Shown: positions 33,080 through 45,765, counted from the stretch's first letter. The stretch: 64,000 bases of DNA from Monoplex corrugatus (GCA_030674185.1 CM060311.1:101143013-101207012), one strand, 5' to 3'. A program made the numbers and translations. The notes: generated by a model not told the origin, from the sequence alone.

Positions 33080-35793
33080 GATATGAGTTGGGTAAATCAT
33101 GGGGTGACCGTCCCTGACCAAAGGCATCTCCAGGTGGCAGATAGGGGAATGACCCTCAGATATGGGGCCAGCTGCAAATATCCAATAACTGAATAAGCAG
33201 CTGCAGAACGGACAGCGTCAGTATTCTAAGGGAGGCTGGGTATAGGGTGGTACCTATACTTCTATAAAGTGGTCTCACACAACCCTACAATAAATACTGT
33301 CAGTCGAGCAGGGCACCATAACTCCAACTACTGAAGTCCTGGAGGCAGAATACTGCACAGCAATTGGCTTCTATTTCATGGTTGTGGACAGATGATTTCC
33401 AAGGAAACAATGGCCAGGGCACCTGCACAGTATGTGCACTGCCCTTAAGTAAGGTAACAGCAACCCACCTCAAGTATTTTTGCCAAAAAAAGCACATGAT
33501 GACACCAAAAGAAAAAAGTCATAGTTCTACGTCTTCTGAGACCCCCAGGCATGAACACTAGAACAGAATCATTGGCTACTGGGGAGAGAGGATCCAAGGA
33601 TGTGAAAGGCAGCTATGATGATGACACATACTGACATACTGACATAGGAATCTGACACCAGCTGTCTGAAGCATACTTGTAGAGAATCTTCAATAAATTA
33701 ATAAAAATCAACAAAAAGAAAAAGAAAGGGCTTATCAACACTGGAACGTGGAATGTGTACACATTGCTAGAAATGGGAAAGGTTCATCTCCTGTTGCCGG
33801 AGCTTGGAAGAACAGGTATGAACATCACGGGATTATGTAAGACCAGATGGAGTGATGATGGAAAGTTCACCATTGGCAAGCATATTATCATTTACAGTGG
33901 AACAAAAAAAGCCCTGTACAGGGTTGCTATCATACTGGATAAACAACATGCTGCAGCACTGAAAAGCTATCAATGACAATTACTGACCAACTGATAACTG
34001 TTAGTGTTAGACTGAACACAAAGCCAGTTGCCTTATACATCATCCAAGAATATGCCCCAACATCCACCAATTCAGATGAAGAGATAGAACAATTCTATAC
34101 TGACCTATAAAACTGCCAAGGATAAAATACTGAAAAGAGAAGTTTACATAATATGGAGCATCACTTTTTAATGAAAACAGCCCTCAAGACACTCTATGCC
34201 CTGATCTGAACTGTCTCGAATCAGAACTAGAACCACTTTTAAATGAAATTGAAGCAGCCATCAAGCAGTTGAACTTGAAAACAAGAAAATCTCTAGGAAC
34301 TGATAATATTCCAAGAGAACTGTTAAAACATGGCGGAAAAGAAGGTTTAAAAGCAATGCACCATCTTTGCTGTAAAATCTAGAATACTCTTCAGTAGCCA
34401 ACAGATTGGAAACTTCAAGAATCTGTGATGTTTCACAAGAATGGCAATGTCAAAGATTGCAACAACTACAGAACCGCAGCTCTAATCAACAAGCAGGTAA
34501 GATCCTGATCATATTCATAATTATTCCCAACAGATTGAAGCCCAAGATAGAAGAAGAACTACCTGATTGCCAGGCAGGCTACAGATCCAACAGAGCCACA
34601 ACTGACATGTTATTTGTGCTACAAACACTCATAGAGAAAATAAAAAGCACTGAAAAAGAAGCTTTTGTCATCTTCACAGACTATAGCAAAGCATCTGACA
34701 GCATCATTCACCTCCACTTGTTCAACAAAATGGTTAAAATGGGCTTTCCCAAACACCTCAACGCATTAACTGCCTCATTATATAAAGACCAAAAGGCTGC
34801 CGTTAGATGGAACAATCAGAAATGTAAATTTTTCAACATCCACAGGGGAGTCAGACAAGGTTGTACCTTCTCACCGTATCTCATTAACATCTACATGGAA
34901 CAAGCCATGAGAAATGCTGATACAGAAAGCATGGGTAGAAAAATTTTACAAACATGCCCTATGCTGATGATACTGCACTGTTAGCTGACAACATACCAGC
35001 ATAAAAAGAATTCTATATAGGGTAGATGTAGCAGACAATTTGGATGGCCTAAACTTGAATGCCAAGAAAAATAAAGTGCTACATATCGAAGGCAAAGACT
35101 GAAAACAATCATGACATCTTAATTAACAAAGTTCCTTTAGAAAATGTTAACGGATTTCAAGTATCTTGGTCCTGTAAAAACTGATGATAGAATCTGCTCC
35201 AAAGACAACAAAACAAGAACTGGAATGGCTAAGCAAAAAACTCTGGAAAGACAGAGGTATACCAAGGCCTGAAGACTTAAGTCAGTAGTTAAGAGTCTTA
35301 AAATGTTTGATCTGACCAGTCATGATTTATGGCTGCGAAACCTGACTCTGACCCAAAAAAAAAAGTGATTGCAGAAGAATTGAGGCAGTAGAGATGTGGT
35401 TTTATTGGAGACTACTAAATGTCAAATGGACAGATATATGAAGAACTAATGAAAGTGTCCTGGATGGAAGAACTTGACATCACTAGCACTAGCAGACATC
35501 AACAAGAGAAGACTAAAATACATTGGCCATATGTCATGCAGCAAGAACATGGGCCTCATGGCAACCATCTTTCAAGGAAAAACAAAGGCAAAAAAGAAGA
35601 AAGGCAAACCTCCAATTTTATACAAATTATAGTTATACATAGAGAACATAACCAACATCAGCGGCATAAATATTCAAGAAACTGTCCACGAAAGTCAAGA
35701 CAGAGCAACCTGGAGAGAGATGGTGGAGCCTAACTTAGTGTGCAGCGGCCAACACCGAACCCGGTGATGCTGACAGATGAGACAGGTGAGACA
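33080..35793 (+). mobile_element. RTE-like non-LTR retrotransposon (CFDP2-like endonuclease), decayed
   Basis: The 5' part (33080-33725) looks like a leader. From 33728 an endonuclease reads INTGTWNVYTLLEMGK, ITGLCKTRWSDDGKFT and IIIYSGTKKALY, then breaks at a stop near 33974. After a deletion the RT part gives LGTDNIPRELL (about 34300), LPDCQAGYRSNRATTDML (about 34560), FTDYSKASDS (first catalytic Asp, about 34675), RGVRQGCTFSPYLINIYMEQ (about 34845) and PYADDTALLADN (about 34958), with frameshifts. The endonuclease type is the one often annotated as craniofacial development protein 2-like, which derives from RTE elements. The end at 35705-35793 matches 15400-15478. It lies in transaldolase intron 1. 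Confidence 0.82.
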
Positions 35794-36663
35794 GACATGA
35801 GCACAGAGGCCAATCTATAAGATCTCCTCTTGTGAAATAACTTGTATTAAAAGAACAGAAAACAAGACACTGCAAAAGAATTAAAATTTCAAAGTGAAAC
35901 AAGACAGATAAAACAAGAACAACAACACACAAAAATAAATAAATCAAAAAAAAAAAAAAAGGAAGACAAATGATGTAAATGCATGTAATTGTGAACACAT
36001 AAAACTATGAAAGTGACTACACATATTTGAGTGTGTGTGCATGTATATATATTATATGTGTGCGCATGCGCGTGTGCGCGTGTGTGTGCGTACTTGCATG
36101 TATGTGTCACTGTGTGTGCGTGTGTGTACGTTCATCACTATGTGTGTATGCACGAGCACATACACATGTATGTGTGTGTATGCGTGTGTGTACAAAATAC
36201 ATTTTGAAATAAATAAAATAACATAAAACTAAAAGTGCATACACATGTGTGTGTGTGTGTGTGCATGCATGTGCATGAGTGTAATACAAAAAATAAATCT
36301 CTGCAATAACAAACCATATAAAAATAACATCACATATTTCCTGATAATGGAGCAGTTTTAAGTTTAGGTCTCACTTGCAGAACACACAGATTTTGTAAAA
36401 AGTGCATGACAACAGTCAGACTTCATCACTGCACAATTATGATATTGATAATCTTACCTTAACACTAGATCTAACCCCAGCCCTAGCCCTCAAACTTCGA
36501 GCTCGTCTATTCTCGGTGAAAACCGATCCCCAGGTTAAAATTTTGGATATTACGTAGGTGTCCGAACGCAAAATCCGTTTGAGTCAAGCCAAGACAGAAA
36601 TCAGGGTCGCTTTGGTTTATCCGATGCACCATGTTCCGTTGTAGGCATTTGGAGTACAAATGT
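35794..36663. other. Intron 1 sequence, TG-rich, no gene seen
   Basis: Contains impure TG/CG microsatellites at 36030-36195 and 36244-36278 and AT-rich sequence. Open frames there come from the dinucleotide runs. Confidence 0.6.
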
Positions 36664-37196
36664 CAGTACCCCCAAGTCGAGTGCATTCCAATTTTCCCAT
36701 GTCGAACGAAAATTTCGGCAAAATTTCACCTCCCATGTCAAATCTCACTCTCATCTCGAACGTCTGGCAACAAAGCCAGGACACGAGGCGCGCACTGCCC
36801 GCCCAGTCCTGCTCACTCCCCCATGCCGTGCACATCATCCTCTGTTGTTGCTGGCATTTTTTTGCATTTTTTCTTCAAATTAGCCCTCATTATGGCTCCC
36901 AAGAAAGTGCAAAGTATTAGTATTTAAGTCTATTTCTGCTTTATTTAAGTCTATTTAAGTCTATTTCTGCTTGCCATTGTACTTATATTGCAGTTATCTG
37001 GCCACAGGGCACAACAGAAACCCATAAAAATGTAATTTTAAATTTAATAGATATGGGGATTTTGGGGCCTGGAACGAATTAATGCTTTTTACTTTAGTTA
37101 CTTTAATTTCAATGGGAAAAATTGCCTCCCAACTAGAATATTCTCAAGTCGAGTGGCCCAAGGAACCAATTAGATTCGACTTGGGGGCCACCACTG
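36664..37196 (+). mobile_element. Tigger/pogo-like non-autonomous DNA transposon
   Basis: The left end CAGTACCCCCAAGTCGA pairs with the right end TCGACTTGGGGGCCACCACTG as an imperfect terminal inverted repeat. The subterminal sequences also mirror each other (GGAACCAATT, ATTTCAATGGGAAAAATTGC). An ATG at 36892 opens MAPKKVQSIS and stops after ten or so codons, which looks like the start of a pogo-type transposase followed by a large internal deletion. Inserted about 320 bp from exon 1a. Confidence 0.65.
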
Positions 37197-37516
37197 TATA
37201 CTGTTTGTTTCCACAAACGGACAGTATCACAAGTATAATGATTTTGCACGTGCACCAAGATCGAACCAACGTGCGCCTCTCTCCACTCCAGTCTTCCCAT
37301 TGCAGACTCGAAACCACCAGCAAACGAGAGGAAGATCCCGACATAGTACCAATGCATAATGCTCCGGGCAGACGATACCGGATCCGATCCGCAAGTGTTA
37401 ATGATTTATTTTAGCTTTTCCAGCTGAGCCTTTCGCCGGGCCTATTATATTTTATAATCATAGAAATGAATGATAGAAAATTATTCAAAATATAAGGAAC
37501 CGGCTGAGACACAAAC

Positions 37517-37604
37517 CTTCAAAATCCCCAGTGTCAGCAACAACTACCGTCACATCCTTAAGCTGGTCCAAAGCTGACCGTGCTGGCTTCTTTGCATCAG
37601 ACAT
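37517..37604 (-). CDS. TALDO1: Transaldolase first coding exon 1a
   Basis: Starting at the ATG at 37604-37602 on the minus strand there are 29 codons plus one base, beginning MSDAKKPARSALDQLK and ending VVVADTGDFE, then a GTTTGT donor. The N-terminal extension before LDQLK is about the length of the human enzyme's extension and longer than that of exon 1b. Asp24 in VVAD is the expected catalytic acid. Phase 1 at the donor joins exon 2 (first bases CC) to restore an Ala codon. The core LDQLK-VT-VVADTGDFE is nearly identical to exon 1b with conservative changes (D/E, V/T), as expected for a duplicated exon under selection. The region upstream (37605-37760) is a plausible promoter and 5' UTR, but I see no clear TATA box. 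Confidence 0.92.
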
Positions 37605-37880
37605 TTTGAGTTCAATCGGTTATGTGGGTTAACTTTTTGAGGCAATAGACGCCTGAACCGGCAAATTTAGACGTCTCTAGCTTTCCACCCCAAAGAAATG
37701 TAAACTTCCGGTAAAATAACGCATGCGCAAAACGCAAACCTTCGCGAGGGGCCACAGGCAAGGTCTGTGTTTGCAACGTGCTTCATCTTCATCTTCATCC
37801 GTTGAGTGTCCACAATCATCCAGTTGATTATTCTGACACTTGTGGGGGGCAGACGCAAAACAACAACAAAACGGTCAAAC

Positions 37881-37923
<43 letters not shown>
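37881..37923. repeat. (TG)n(AG)n microsatellite
   Basis: TG run joined to an AG run about 280 bp upstream of the exon 1a ATG in gene orientation. The rest of 37605-38494 shows no feature I can name. Confidence 0.95.
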
Positions 37924-38494
37924 CATGCACAAGCAGCGTGCAACAAATGAACGACAGTGTGTGAATGTCAATGCATTTTATGAGTTCTGAACACATACAA
38001 TGATACATGTGATGTGTGTGATAAACAACTACATTGCCGTGCAAACAAAGTTTGTATTAAATAAATTAGACTTGCCCGTTACTTGCATACATCAGAAGGC
38101 ATAATAAAAATGAACTAGCATATATACACAAAAAGGTACACAAAAGAACAACTAAGCAAAGTGAATATGGATAAACTCTAAATGGGTGTTTAACTATAGT
38201 AGTTCTGCTGTACATATGCACAGGATGGAGAAGGTGAGGATCAGTTGAAAGAGTGAGGTAAAAGAATGCATGTCTGACATTAACTGATTAAGCTTAATTT
38301 CTGGAGTGAGATGCATTTATCGCAAGTGGACGATTCCATTTGCTCACTGGAATCTTCCAGCAATTATCTGACAGACACCCTGAGCTTGCATAAAACCCTA
38401 TGTGCCAGCAAGGTCTTGAGTAGGGAAATTGTGTGTGTGTGTGTGTGTATGTGGGTGGGTGGGGGAAGTGTTAGGGACCTATGAAATACTAAGT

Positions 38495-38910
38495 TAAAAC
38501 CATGTGGCAAACAGGACAGTTATCAACATATAGTAAGGGGAAAAGAGCTGGCATCTATGCAAACTGGCGGCTGGATTAGCTGCACAAGAGAGATGAAAGC
38601 CCAGAGTAGGGCATGAGAGGACTCTTCCATTTTCTCTTGGTCCAGTGGTGCATGTTGTGTGGCTATGTCCTAAGGTTTGTCATCTCCCCACCTTGCAGTT
38701 CACTTTGTAAACAAGGTAACTGATGACTGGTGACTGAGTCTGAACAGGTTATGCAGTGCATGGACAACCCCCCATTGCTCGATGATATGGCTATCGAGTG
38801 GCATAGCCCCCCTTTGCTTGATGATAATAGCTATCGAGTGGCATAGTCCCCCTTTGATTGATGATATGGCTATAGAGTGGCACTGGGAGGTGATTGTTCA
38901 GAGAGTGGTA
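38495..38910 (+). repeat. Dispersed segment, copy A (left part)
   Basis: Shares ATAGTAAGGGGAAA, GAGAGATGAAAGCCC, CTCTTCCATT, GGCTATGTCCTAAGGTTTGT and TAAACAAGGTAACTGATGAC with 43585-43975 in the same order and orientation. Its right part (GGGTCCCATCCAGCACCC) is displaced to 39929-39946 by the intervening arrays. Confidence 0.85.
38765..38885. repeat. About 40-bp repeat, three copies
   Basis: Three copies of CCCCCATTGCTCGATGATAT plus GGCTATCGAGTGGCAT, present once in copy B (43850-43890). Confidence 0.88.
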
Positions 38911-39945
38911 AGGCATTGGTGCTGTGGGTCCTCCATTGTTCAGAGTGGTAAGGCATTGGTACTCTGGGTCATCCATTGTTCAGAGAGTGGTAAGGCATTG
39001 GTACTCTGGGTCCTCCATTGTTCAGAGTGGTAAGGCATTGGTGCTGTGGGTCTTCCACTGTTCAGAGAATGGTAAGGCATTGGTACTCTGGGTCCTCCAT
39101 TGTTCAGAGAGTGGTAAGGCATTGGTGCTGTGGGTCCTCCATTGTTCAGTGAGTGGTAAGGCATTGGTGCTGTGGGTCCTCCATTGTTCAGAGTGGTAAG
39201 GCATTGGTGCTGTGGGTCCTCCATTGTTCAGAGTGGTACGGCATTGGTACTCTGGGTCCTCCATTGTTCAGAGTGGTAAGGCATTGGTGTTATGGGTCTT
39301 CCATTGTTCAGTTAGTTGTAAGGCATTGGTACTCTGGGTCCTCCATTGTTCAGAGTGGTAAGGCATTGGTGCTATGGGTCTTCCATTGTTCAGAGTGGTA
39401 AGGCATTGGTACTCTGGGTCCTCCATTGTTCAGAGTGGTAAGGCATCGGTGCTGTGGGTCCTCCATTGTTCAGAGTGGTAAGGCATTGGTACTGTGGGTC
39501 TTCCATTGTTCAGAGTGGTAAGGCATTGGTGATGTGGGTCTTCCATTGTTCAGAGTGGTAAGGCATTGGTGCTGTGGGTCCTCCATTGTTCAGAGTGGTA
39601 AGGCATTGGTGCTGTGGGTCCTCCATTGTTCAGTGGTAAGGCATTGGTGCTGTGGGTCCTCCATTGTTCAGAGTGGTAAGGCATTGGTGCTGTGGGTCCT
39701 CCATTGTTCAGTGGCAAGGCATTGGTGCTGTGGGTCCTCCATTGTTCAGAGTGGTAAGGCATTGGTGCTCTGGGTCCTCCATTGTTCAGTGGCAAGGCAT
39801 TGGTGCTGTGGGTCCTCCATTGTTCAGAGTGGTAAGGCATTGGTGCTGTGGGTCCTCCATTGTTCAGTGGCAAGGCATTGGTGCACTGGGTCCTCCATTG
39901 TTCAGAGAGTGTAAGGCATTGGTGCTGTGGGTCCCATCCAGCACC
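38886..39945. repeat. 40-bp minisatellite inside copy A
   Basis: About 27 copies of GGTAAGGCATTGGTGCTGTG plus GGTCCTCCATTGTTCAGAGT, with short units lacking AG or using GGCAAGG. The corresponding sequence in copy B (about 43915-43950) is single-copy. Confidence 0.95.
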
Positions 39946-39956
39946 CTTGTGTGTTT

Positions 39957-42900
39957 AACTTTAACTTGCTGTTAACTTCTGACTTGTGGCATGGCTGTTA
40001 GTGTTAACTTCTGACTTGTGGCATGGCTGTTAACTTTGACATGTGGCATGGCTGTTAACTTCTGACTTGTGGCATGGCTGTTAACTTCTGACTTGTGGCA
40101 AGGCTGTTAACTTCTGACTTGTGGCATGGCTGTTAACTTTGACTTGTGGCACGGCTGTTAACTTCTGACTTGTGGCATGGCTGTTAACTTTGACTTGTGG
40201 CATGGCTGTTGACTTTGACTTGTGGCATGGCCGTTGACTTGACTTGTGGCATGGTTGTTAACTTCTTACTTGTGACATGCTGTTAACTTCTGACTTGTGG
40301 CATGGCTGTTAACTTCTGACTTGTGGCATGGCTGTTAACTTTGACTTGTGGCATGGCTGTTGACTTTGACTTGTGGCATGGCTGTTAACTTTGACTTGTG
40401 GCATGGCTGTTGACTTTGACTTGTGACATGGCTGTTGACTTTGACTTGTGACATGGCTGTTAACTTTGACTTGTGACATGGTTGTTTACTTTGACTTGTG
40501 GCATGGCTGTTGACTTTGACTTGTGGCATGGCTGTTGACTTTGACTTGTGACATGGCTGCTGACTTCTGACTTGTGACATGGCTGTTAACTTTGACTTGT
40601 GACATGGCTGTTAACTTTGACTTGTGACATGGCTGTTAACTTTGGCTTGTGGCATGGCTGTTAACTTTGACTTGTGGCATGGCTGCTGACTTCTGACTTG
40701 TAACATGGCTGTTAACTTTGACTTGTGGCATGGCTGCTGACTTCTGACTTGTGACATGGCTGTTAACTTTGACTTGTGGCATGGCTGTTGACTTCTGACT
40801 TGTGACATGGCTGTTAACTTCTGACTTGTGGCATGGCTGTTAGTGTTAACTTCTGACTTGTGGCATGGCTGTTAACTTTGACATGTGGCATGGCTGTTAA
40901 CTTCTGACTTGTGGCATGGCTGTTAACTTCTGACTTGTGGCAAGGCTGTTAACTTCTGACTTGTGGCATGGCTGTTAACTTTGACTTGTGGCACGGCTGT
41001 TAACTTCTGACTTGTGGCATGGCTGTTAACTTTGACTTGTGGCATGGCTGTTGACTTTGACTTGTGGCATGGCCGTTGACTTGACTTGTGGCATGGTTGT
41101 TAACTTCTTACTTGTGACATGCTGTTAACTTCTGACTTGTGGCATGGCTGTTAACTTCTGACTTGTGGCATGGCTGTTAACTTTGACTTGTGGCATGGCT
41201 GTTGACTTTGACTTGTGGCATGGCTGTTAACTTTGACTTGTGGCATGGCTGTTGACTTTGACTTGTGACATGGCTGTTGACTTTGACTTGTGACATGGCT
41301 GTTAACTTTGACTTGTGACATGGTTGTTTACTTTGACTTGTGGCATGGCTGTTGACTTTGACTTGTGGCATGGCTGTTGACTTTGACTTGTGACATGGCT
41401 GCTGACTTCTGACTTGTGACATGGCTGTTAACTTTGACTTGTGACATGGCTGTTAACTTTGACTTGTGACATGGCTGTTAACTTTGGCTTGTGGCATGGC
41501 TGTTAACTTTGACTTGTGGCATGGCTGCTGACTTCTGACTTGTAACATGGCTGTTAACTTTGACTTGTGGCATGGCTGCTGACTTCTGACTTGTGACATG
41601 GCTGTTAACTTTGACTTGTGGCATGGCTGTTGACTTCTGACTTGTGACATGGCTGTTAACTTTGACTTGTGGCATGGCTGTTGCCTTCTGACTTGTGACA
41701 TGGCTGTTAACTTTGACTTGTGGCATGGCTGTTAACTTTGACTTGTGGCATGGATGCTGACTTCTGCCTTGTGACATGGCTGTTAACTTTGACTTGTGAC
41801 AAGGCTGCTGACTTCTGACTTGTGACATGGCTGTTAACTTTGACTTGTGACATGGCTGTTAACTTTGACTTGTGACATGGCTGTTAACTTTGACTTGTGG
41901 CATGGCTGTTGACTTCTGACTTGTGACAAGGCTGCTGACTTCTGACTTGTGACATGGCTGTTAACTTTGACTTGTGACATGGCTGTTGACTTCTGACTTG
42001 TGGCATGGCTGTTAACTCTGACTTGTGGCATGGCTGTTAACTTCTGACTTGTGGCATGGCTGTTAACTTCTGACTTGTGGCATGGCTGTTAACTTCTGAC
42101 TTGTGGCATGGCTGTTAACTTCTGACTTGTGACATGGCTGTTAACTTCTGACTTGTGGCATGGCTGTTAACTTCTGACTTGTGACATGGCTGTTAACTTC
42201 TGACTTGTGGCATGGCTGTTAACTTCTGACTTGTGGCATGACTGTTAACTCTGACTTGTGGCAAGGCTATTGATTTCTGACTTGTGGCATGGCTGTTGAC
42301 TTCTGACTTGTGGAATGACTGTTAACTCTGACTTGTGGCATGGCTGTTGACTTCTGACTTGTGGCATGACTGCTGACTTCTGACTTGTGGAATGACTGTT
42401 AACTCTGACTTGTGGCAAGGCTGCTGACTTCTGACTTGTGGCATGACTGCTGACTTCTGACTTGTGGAATGACTGTTAACTCTGACTTGTGGCATGGCTG
42501 TTGACTTCTGACTTGTGGCATGACTGTTAACTTTGACTTGTGGCATGACTGCTGACTTCTGACTTGTGGAATGACTGTTAACTCTGACTTGTGGCATGGC
42601 TGTTGACTTCTGACTTGTGACATGGCTGTTAACTTTGACTTGTGACATGGCTGTTAACTTTGACTTGTGGCATGGCTGTTAACTTTGACTTGTGGCATGG
42701 CTGTTAACTTTGACTTGTGGCATGGCTGTTAACTTTGACTTGTGGCATGGCTGTTAACTTTGACTTGTGGCATGGCTGTTAACTTTGACTTGTGGCATGG
42801 CTGTTAACACTGACTTGTGGCATGGCTGTTAACTTTGACTTGTGGCATGGCTGTTAACTCTGACTTGTGGCATGGCTGTTAACACTGACTTGTGGCATGG

Positions 42901-43390
42901 CTGTTAACTTTGACTTGTGACAAGGCTGTTAACTCTGACTTGTGGCATGGCTGTTAACACTGACTTGTGACATGGCTGTTAACCCTGACTTGTGGCATGG
43001 CTGTTAACTTTGACTTGTGGCATGGCTACTGACTTCTGACTTGTGCATGGTTGCTGACTTCTGACTTGTGGCATGACTTCTGACTTGTGGCATGGTTGCT
43101 GACTTCTGACATGTGGCATGGTTGCTGACTTCTGACTTGTGGCATGGCTGCTGACTTCTGACTTGTGGCATGGCTGTTAACTTTGACTTGTGGCATGGCT
43201 ACTGACTTCTGACTTGTGGCATGGCTACTGACTTCTGACTTGTGGCATGGCTGTTAACTTTGACTTGTGGCATGGCTGTTAACTTCTGACTTGTGGCATG
43301 GCTGTTGACTTCTGACTTGTGGCATGGTTGCTGACTTCTGACTTGTGGCATGGTTGCTGACTTCTGACTTGTGGCAAGGCTGCTGACTTC
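39957..43390. repeat. 25/26-bp minisatellite with higher-order structure
   Basis: About 135 copies of CTGTTAACTTTGACTTGTGG plus CATGG, or the 26-bp form with TTCTGACTT. Blocks of about 842 bp starting near 39998 and 40840 look identical, including rare variants such as GACATGTGG, CACGGC and TTCTTACTTGTGACATGC. From 42000 rightward different variants dominate (AACTCTG, GGAATGACTG). Confidence 0.96.
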
Positions 43391-43584
43391 GGGTAATCTG
43401 GCCTGAGGACCGTAGGAAAAGACCTGCTGCCTGCTCAGAGAGAAGGCAAACTGGGGATCCCTTTTTGGACATTCAGACCTAGCTGTACAGCAAAATGGGC
43501 TGTGTCTGGAGCATCATGCCTGGCCACTTGCACAGCTGTTCGAATACCCCCTGTGGTTGTAGTTAAGCAGCGTTGGGAACTGCT

Positions 43585-43985
43585 AACTGTTGAGACTATA
43601 GTAAGGGGAAAGGAGTTAACAGTTATGTGAGCTGGTGGCAGGGCCGCTGCCCAAAAGAGAGGTGAAGGCCCATAGATGGCAAGAGAGGTCTCTTCCATTG
43701 TCTCTCGGTCTGGTGGCTGGGCTGGACCTGGTCAGTGTGCAATGTGGCTATGTCTAAGGTTTGTCATCTCTTCAACTTGCCATTGGGTCTGTAAACAAGG
43801 TAACTGATGACTGGGTCCGAATGGGTTATGCAACACATGGACAGCCCCCCCCCCCCCCCTTTGCTTGATGAAATGGCTATTAAGTGGCGTCTGGAGCTTG
43901 GGTGGTGACTGTCCAGAGAGTGGTGGTGAGGCACTGGTGTTCTGGGTCCCATGCAGCACTCACAGGTGTTTGTTGTTAACTATGC
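43585..43985 (+). repeat. Dispersed segment, copy B (unexpanded)
   Basis: Homologous to 38495-38910 plus 39929-39955 but without the arrays: a single CCCCTTTGCTTGATGA stretch and a single GAGGCACTGGTGTTCTGG stretch. Contains a poly-C run (43847-43859). The flank 43391-43584 has no recognised feature. Confidence 0.85.
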
Positions 43986-44083
43986 ATCAAACAGGGCAGT
44001 TTCCAATGCTACAGCTGGGATTTAACTTGTTAACTATGCATCAAACAGGGCAGTTTCCAATGCTGCAGCTGGGATTTAACTTG
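43976..44083. repeat. 53-bp direct repeat, two copies
   Basis: TTAACTATGCATCAAACAGG plus GCAGTTTCCAATGCT occurs twice with one or two differences. Confidence 0.88.
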
Positions 44084-44332
44084 AGATATCAGATCCTGAG
44101 TCCACAACTCTATCAAAAGAACCAACTCCACCACAAAGATGAAGCAGGAGGTGGAGGGACAGATAAACATCTGGGTACTTCAATGGTCATGTCAGCTTCC
44201 TTATTTATTAGTCTCTTTCATCAAAAAACCATTCACCTGCATGACTGCTTTTGAGTTTAATGGCCAAGGTGTCTCTGTTTGCCTTATTGCAATGCATACC
44301 TTGGTGTTATCTAACCTGGATCTACAGTGAGT

Positions 44333-44334
<2 letters not shown>

Positions 44335-44403
<69 letters not shown>

Positions 44404-44740
44404 TGTATACATGTGTATGAGTGTGTGTGCATATGTGTGTGTGTGCGTGCACACGTGTGTGTGTGTGTGTGTGTGATTTTTTTTTTTTGGTGCGTGTATG
44501 CGTTTGTGTGTGTATGTGCGTGATGTGTGTGTGTGTGATGTGTTTATGTGTTGTGTGTGCGTGTGTGTGTGTGTGATGTGTGAGTGAGTGTAGTATATGT
44601 GTGTGTGTGAGTGTTTGAACATGTCATATGTGTGTGTGTGTAAGCTTATGAGTGTGTGTGTATGTCTGTGTATTATGTGTGTTATGCATGTGTGCATGTG
44701 CTGTGTGTGTGTGTGAATGCATATGAGCATGGCTGCATTC
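44335..44740. repeat. (TG)n microsatellite and TG-rich tail
   Basis: A pure TG run of about 68 bp, then a long impure TG region with a poly-T break at 44476-44488. Confidence 0.95.
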
Positions 44741-44926
44741 ACACATTGTGCCCACTTTAAACACTTTGTGCATATGTACATGTACATAAGAGGGAAACAT
44801 GAGACTTAGCAGATTTCAGCTTCACAACCTGCACACATATGATGCACAGAAAGGTAAAAATGAACAGCACTGACTTTCCACAAGTTCTTGACAAAGCCAC
44901 TTTTCAAATGTTGAAAAAGAGCAAGA

Positions 44927-45067
44927 GTCTCATTAAATGTTACTCTCCAAGGTTACCTACAAGAGTCTCGTTAAATGTTACTCCAAGGTTACCTACAAGA
45001 GTCTCATTAAATGTTACTCCAAGGTTCCTACAAGAGTCTCTTTAAATGTTACTCCAAGGTTACCTAC
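44927..45067. repeat. 36-38-bp repeat, four copies
   Basis: Copies of AGAGTCTCGTTAAATGTTAC plus TCCAAGGTTACCTACA with small indels. Confidence 0.88.
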
Positions 45068-45274
45068 ACATGGTTACAACAGAATGTCAGTGCCACACAT
45101 AGACATGGCACAGAAGGACAATTTTGAAGCTTCGGTGGAATGATGAGCACTGCTTTTGTCTTGTCATCATTGAAATTGTTTATTCTCTTTCATCCATGTG
45201 TGAGATCTTCATGGCAGGATTGTAGAAACTCTTGGTTGAATAATTTTGAAGAAACACCCTCACCCTATCTGGAG

Positions 45275-45477
45275 TTTAATCCTTTGACTCCCTCACCCTA
45301 TCTGCCAGTATCCTGCATTGTCAACCACACTACTAGCAAAGCAAAAACTTAACTGTAAACAGATATTCCTGGTTGTATTCCTGTAGTTCTTTCTATTTAT
45401 GTAGAAGAGCCAAAACCCCTCAGGTAGGGAACATTATACCTGAAGCCCGTAAGCTTGGCTGGGATGAAAGGGTTAAA
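45275..45477. mobile_element. Small palindrome-ended dispersed element, copy 1
   Basis: Starts TTTAATCCTTTGACTCC and ends GGATGAAAGGGTTAAA, an imperfect inverted repeat. It contains CTCACCCTATCTGCCAGT and CAAAGCAAAAACTTAA, both shared with the copies near 46964 and 50330. Confidence 0.55.
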
Positions 45478-45644
45478 TCAAGTGGCATCAGTTCACTTCT
45501 ATGATCTATATAGGCCTTGTGCATCCCATCCCATCATGTCCTCACACTATGTGACACGTCACTCGTCAACACGTTGGTGGAGAGGTCAGGCTTGAAACTG
45601 AAATGTTATAAACCCCCCTTTCCTTCTTTCCTTCCTACAATGTG

Positions 45645-45765
45645 TGCGTGTGTGTCTGTGTGTGTGTGTCTGTCTGTGTCTGTCTGTCTGTTTCTGTGGC
45701 TATGTTTGTGTATTGTAGTGTGTCTGTGTGTATTGGATTGTGTATGTCTGTATGGTCTGTGAGAG
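45645..45765. repeat. TG/TCTG-rich repeat
   Basis: Impure TG and TCTG run; creates open frames on both strands. No coding potential. Confidence 0.85.
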
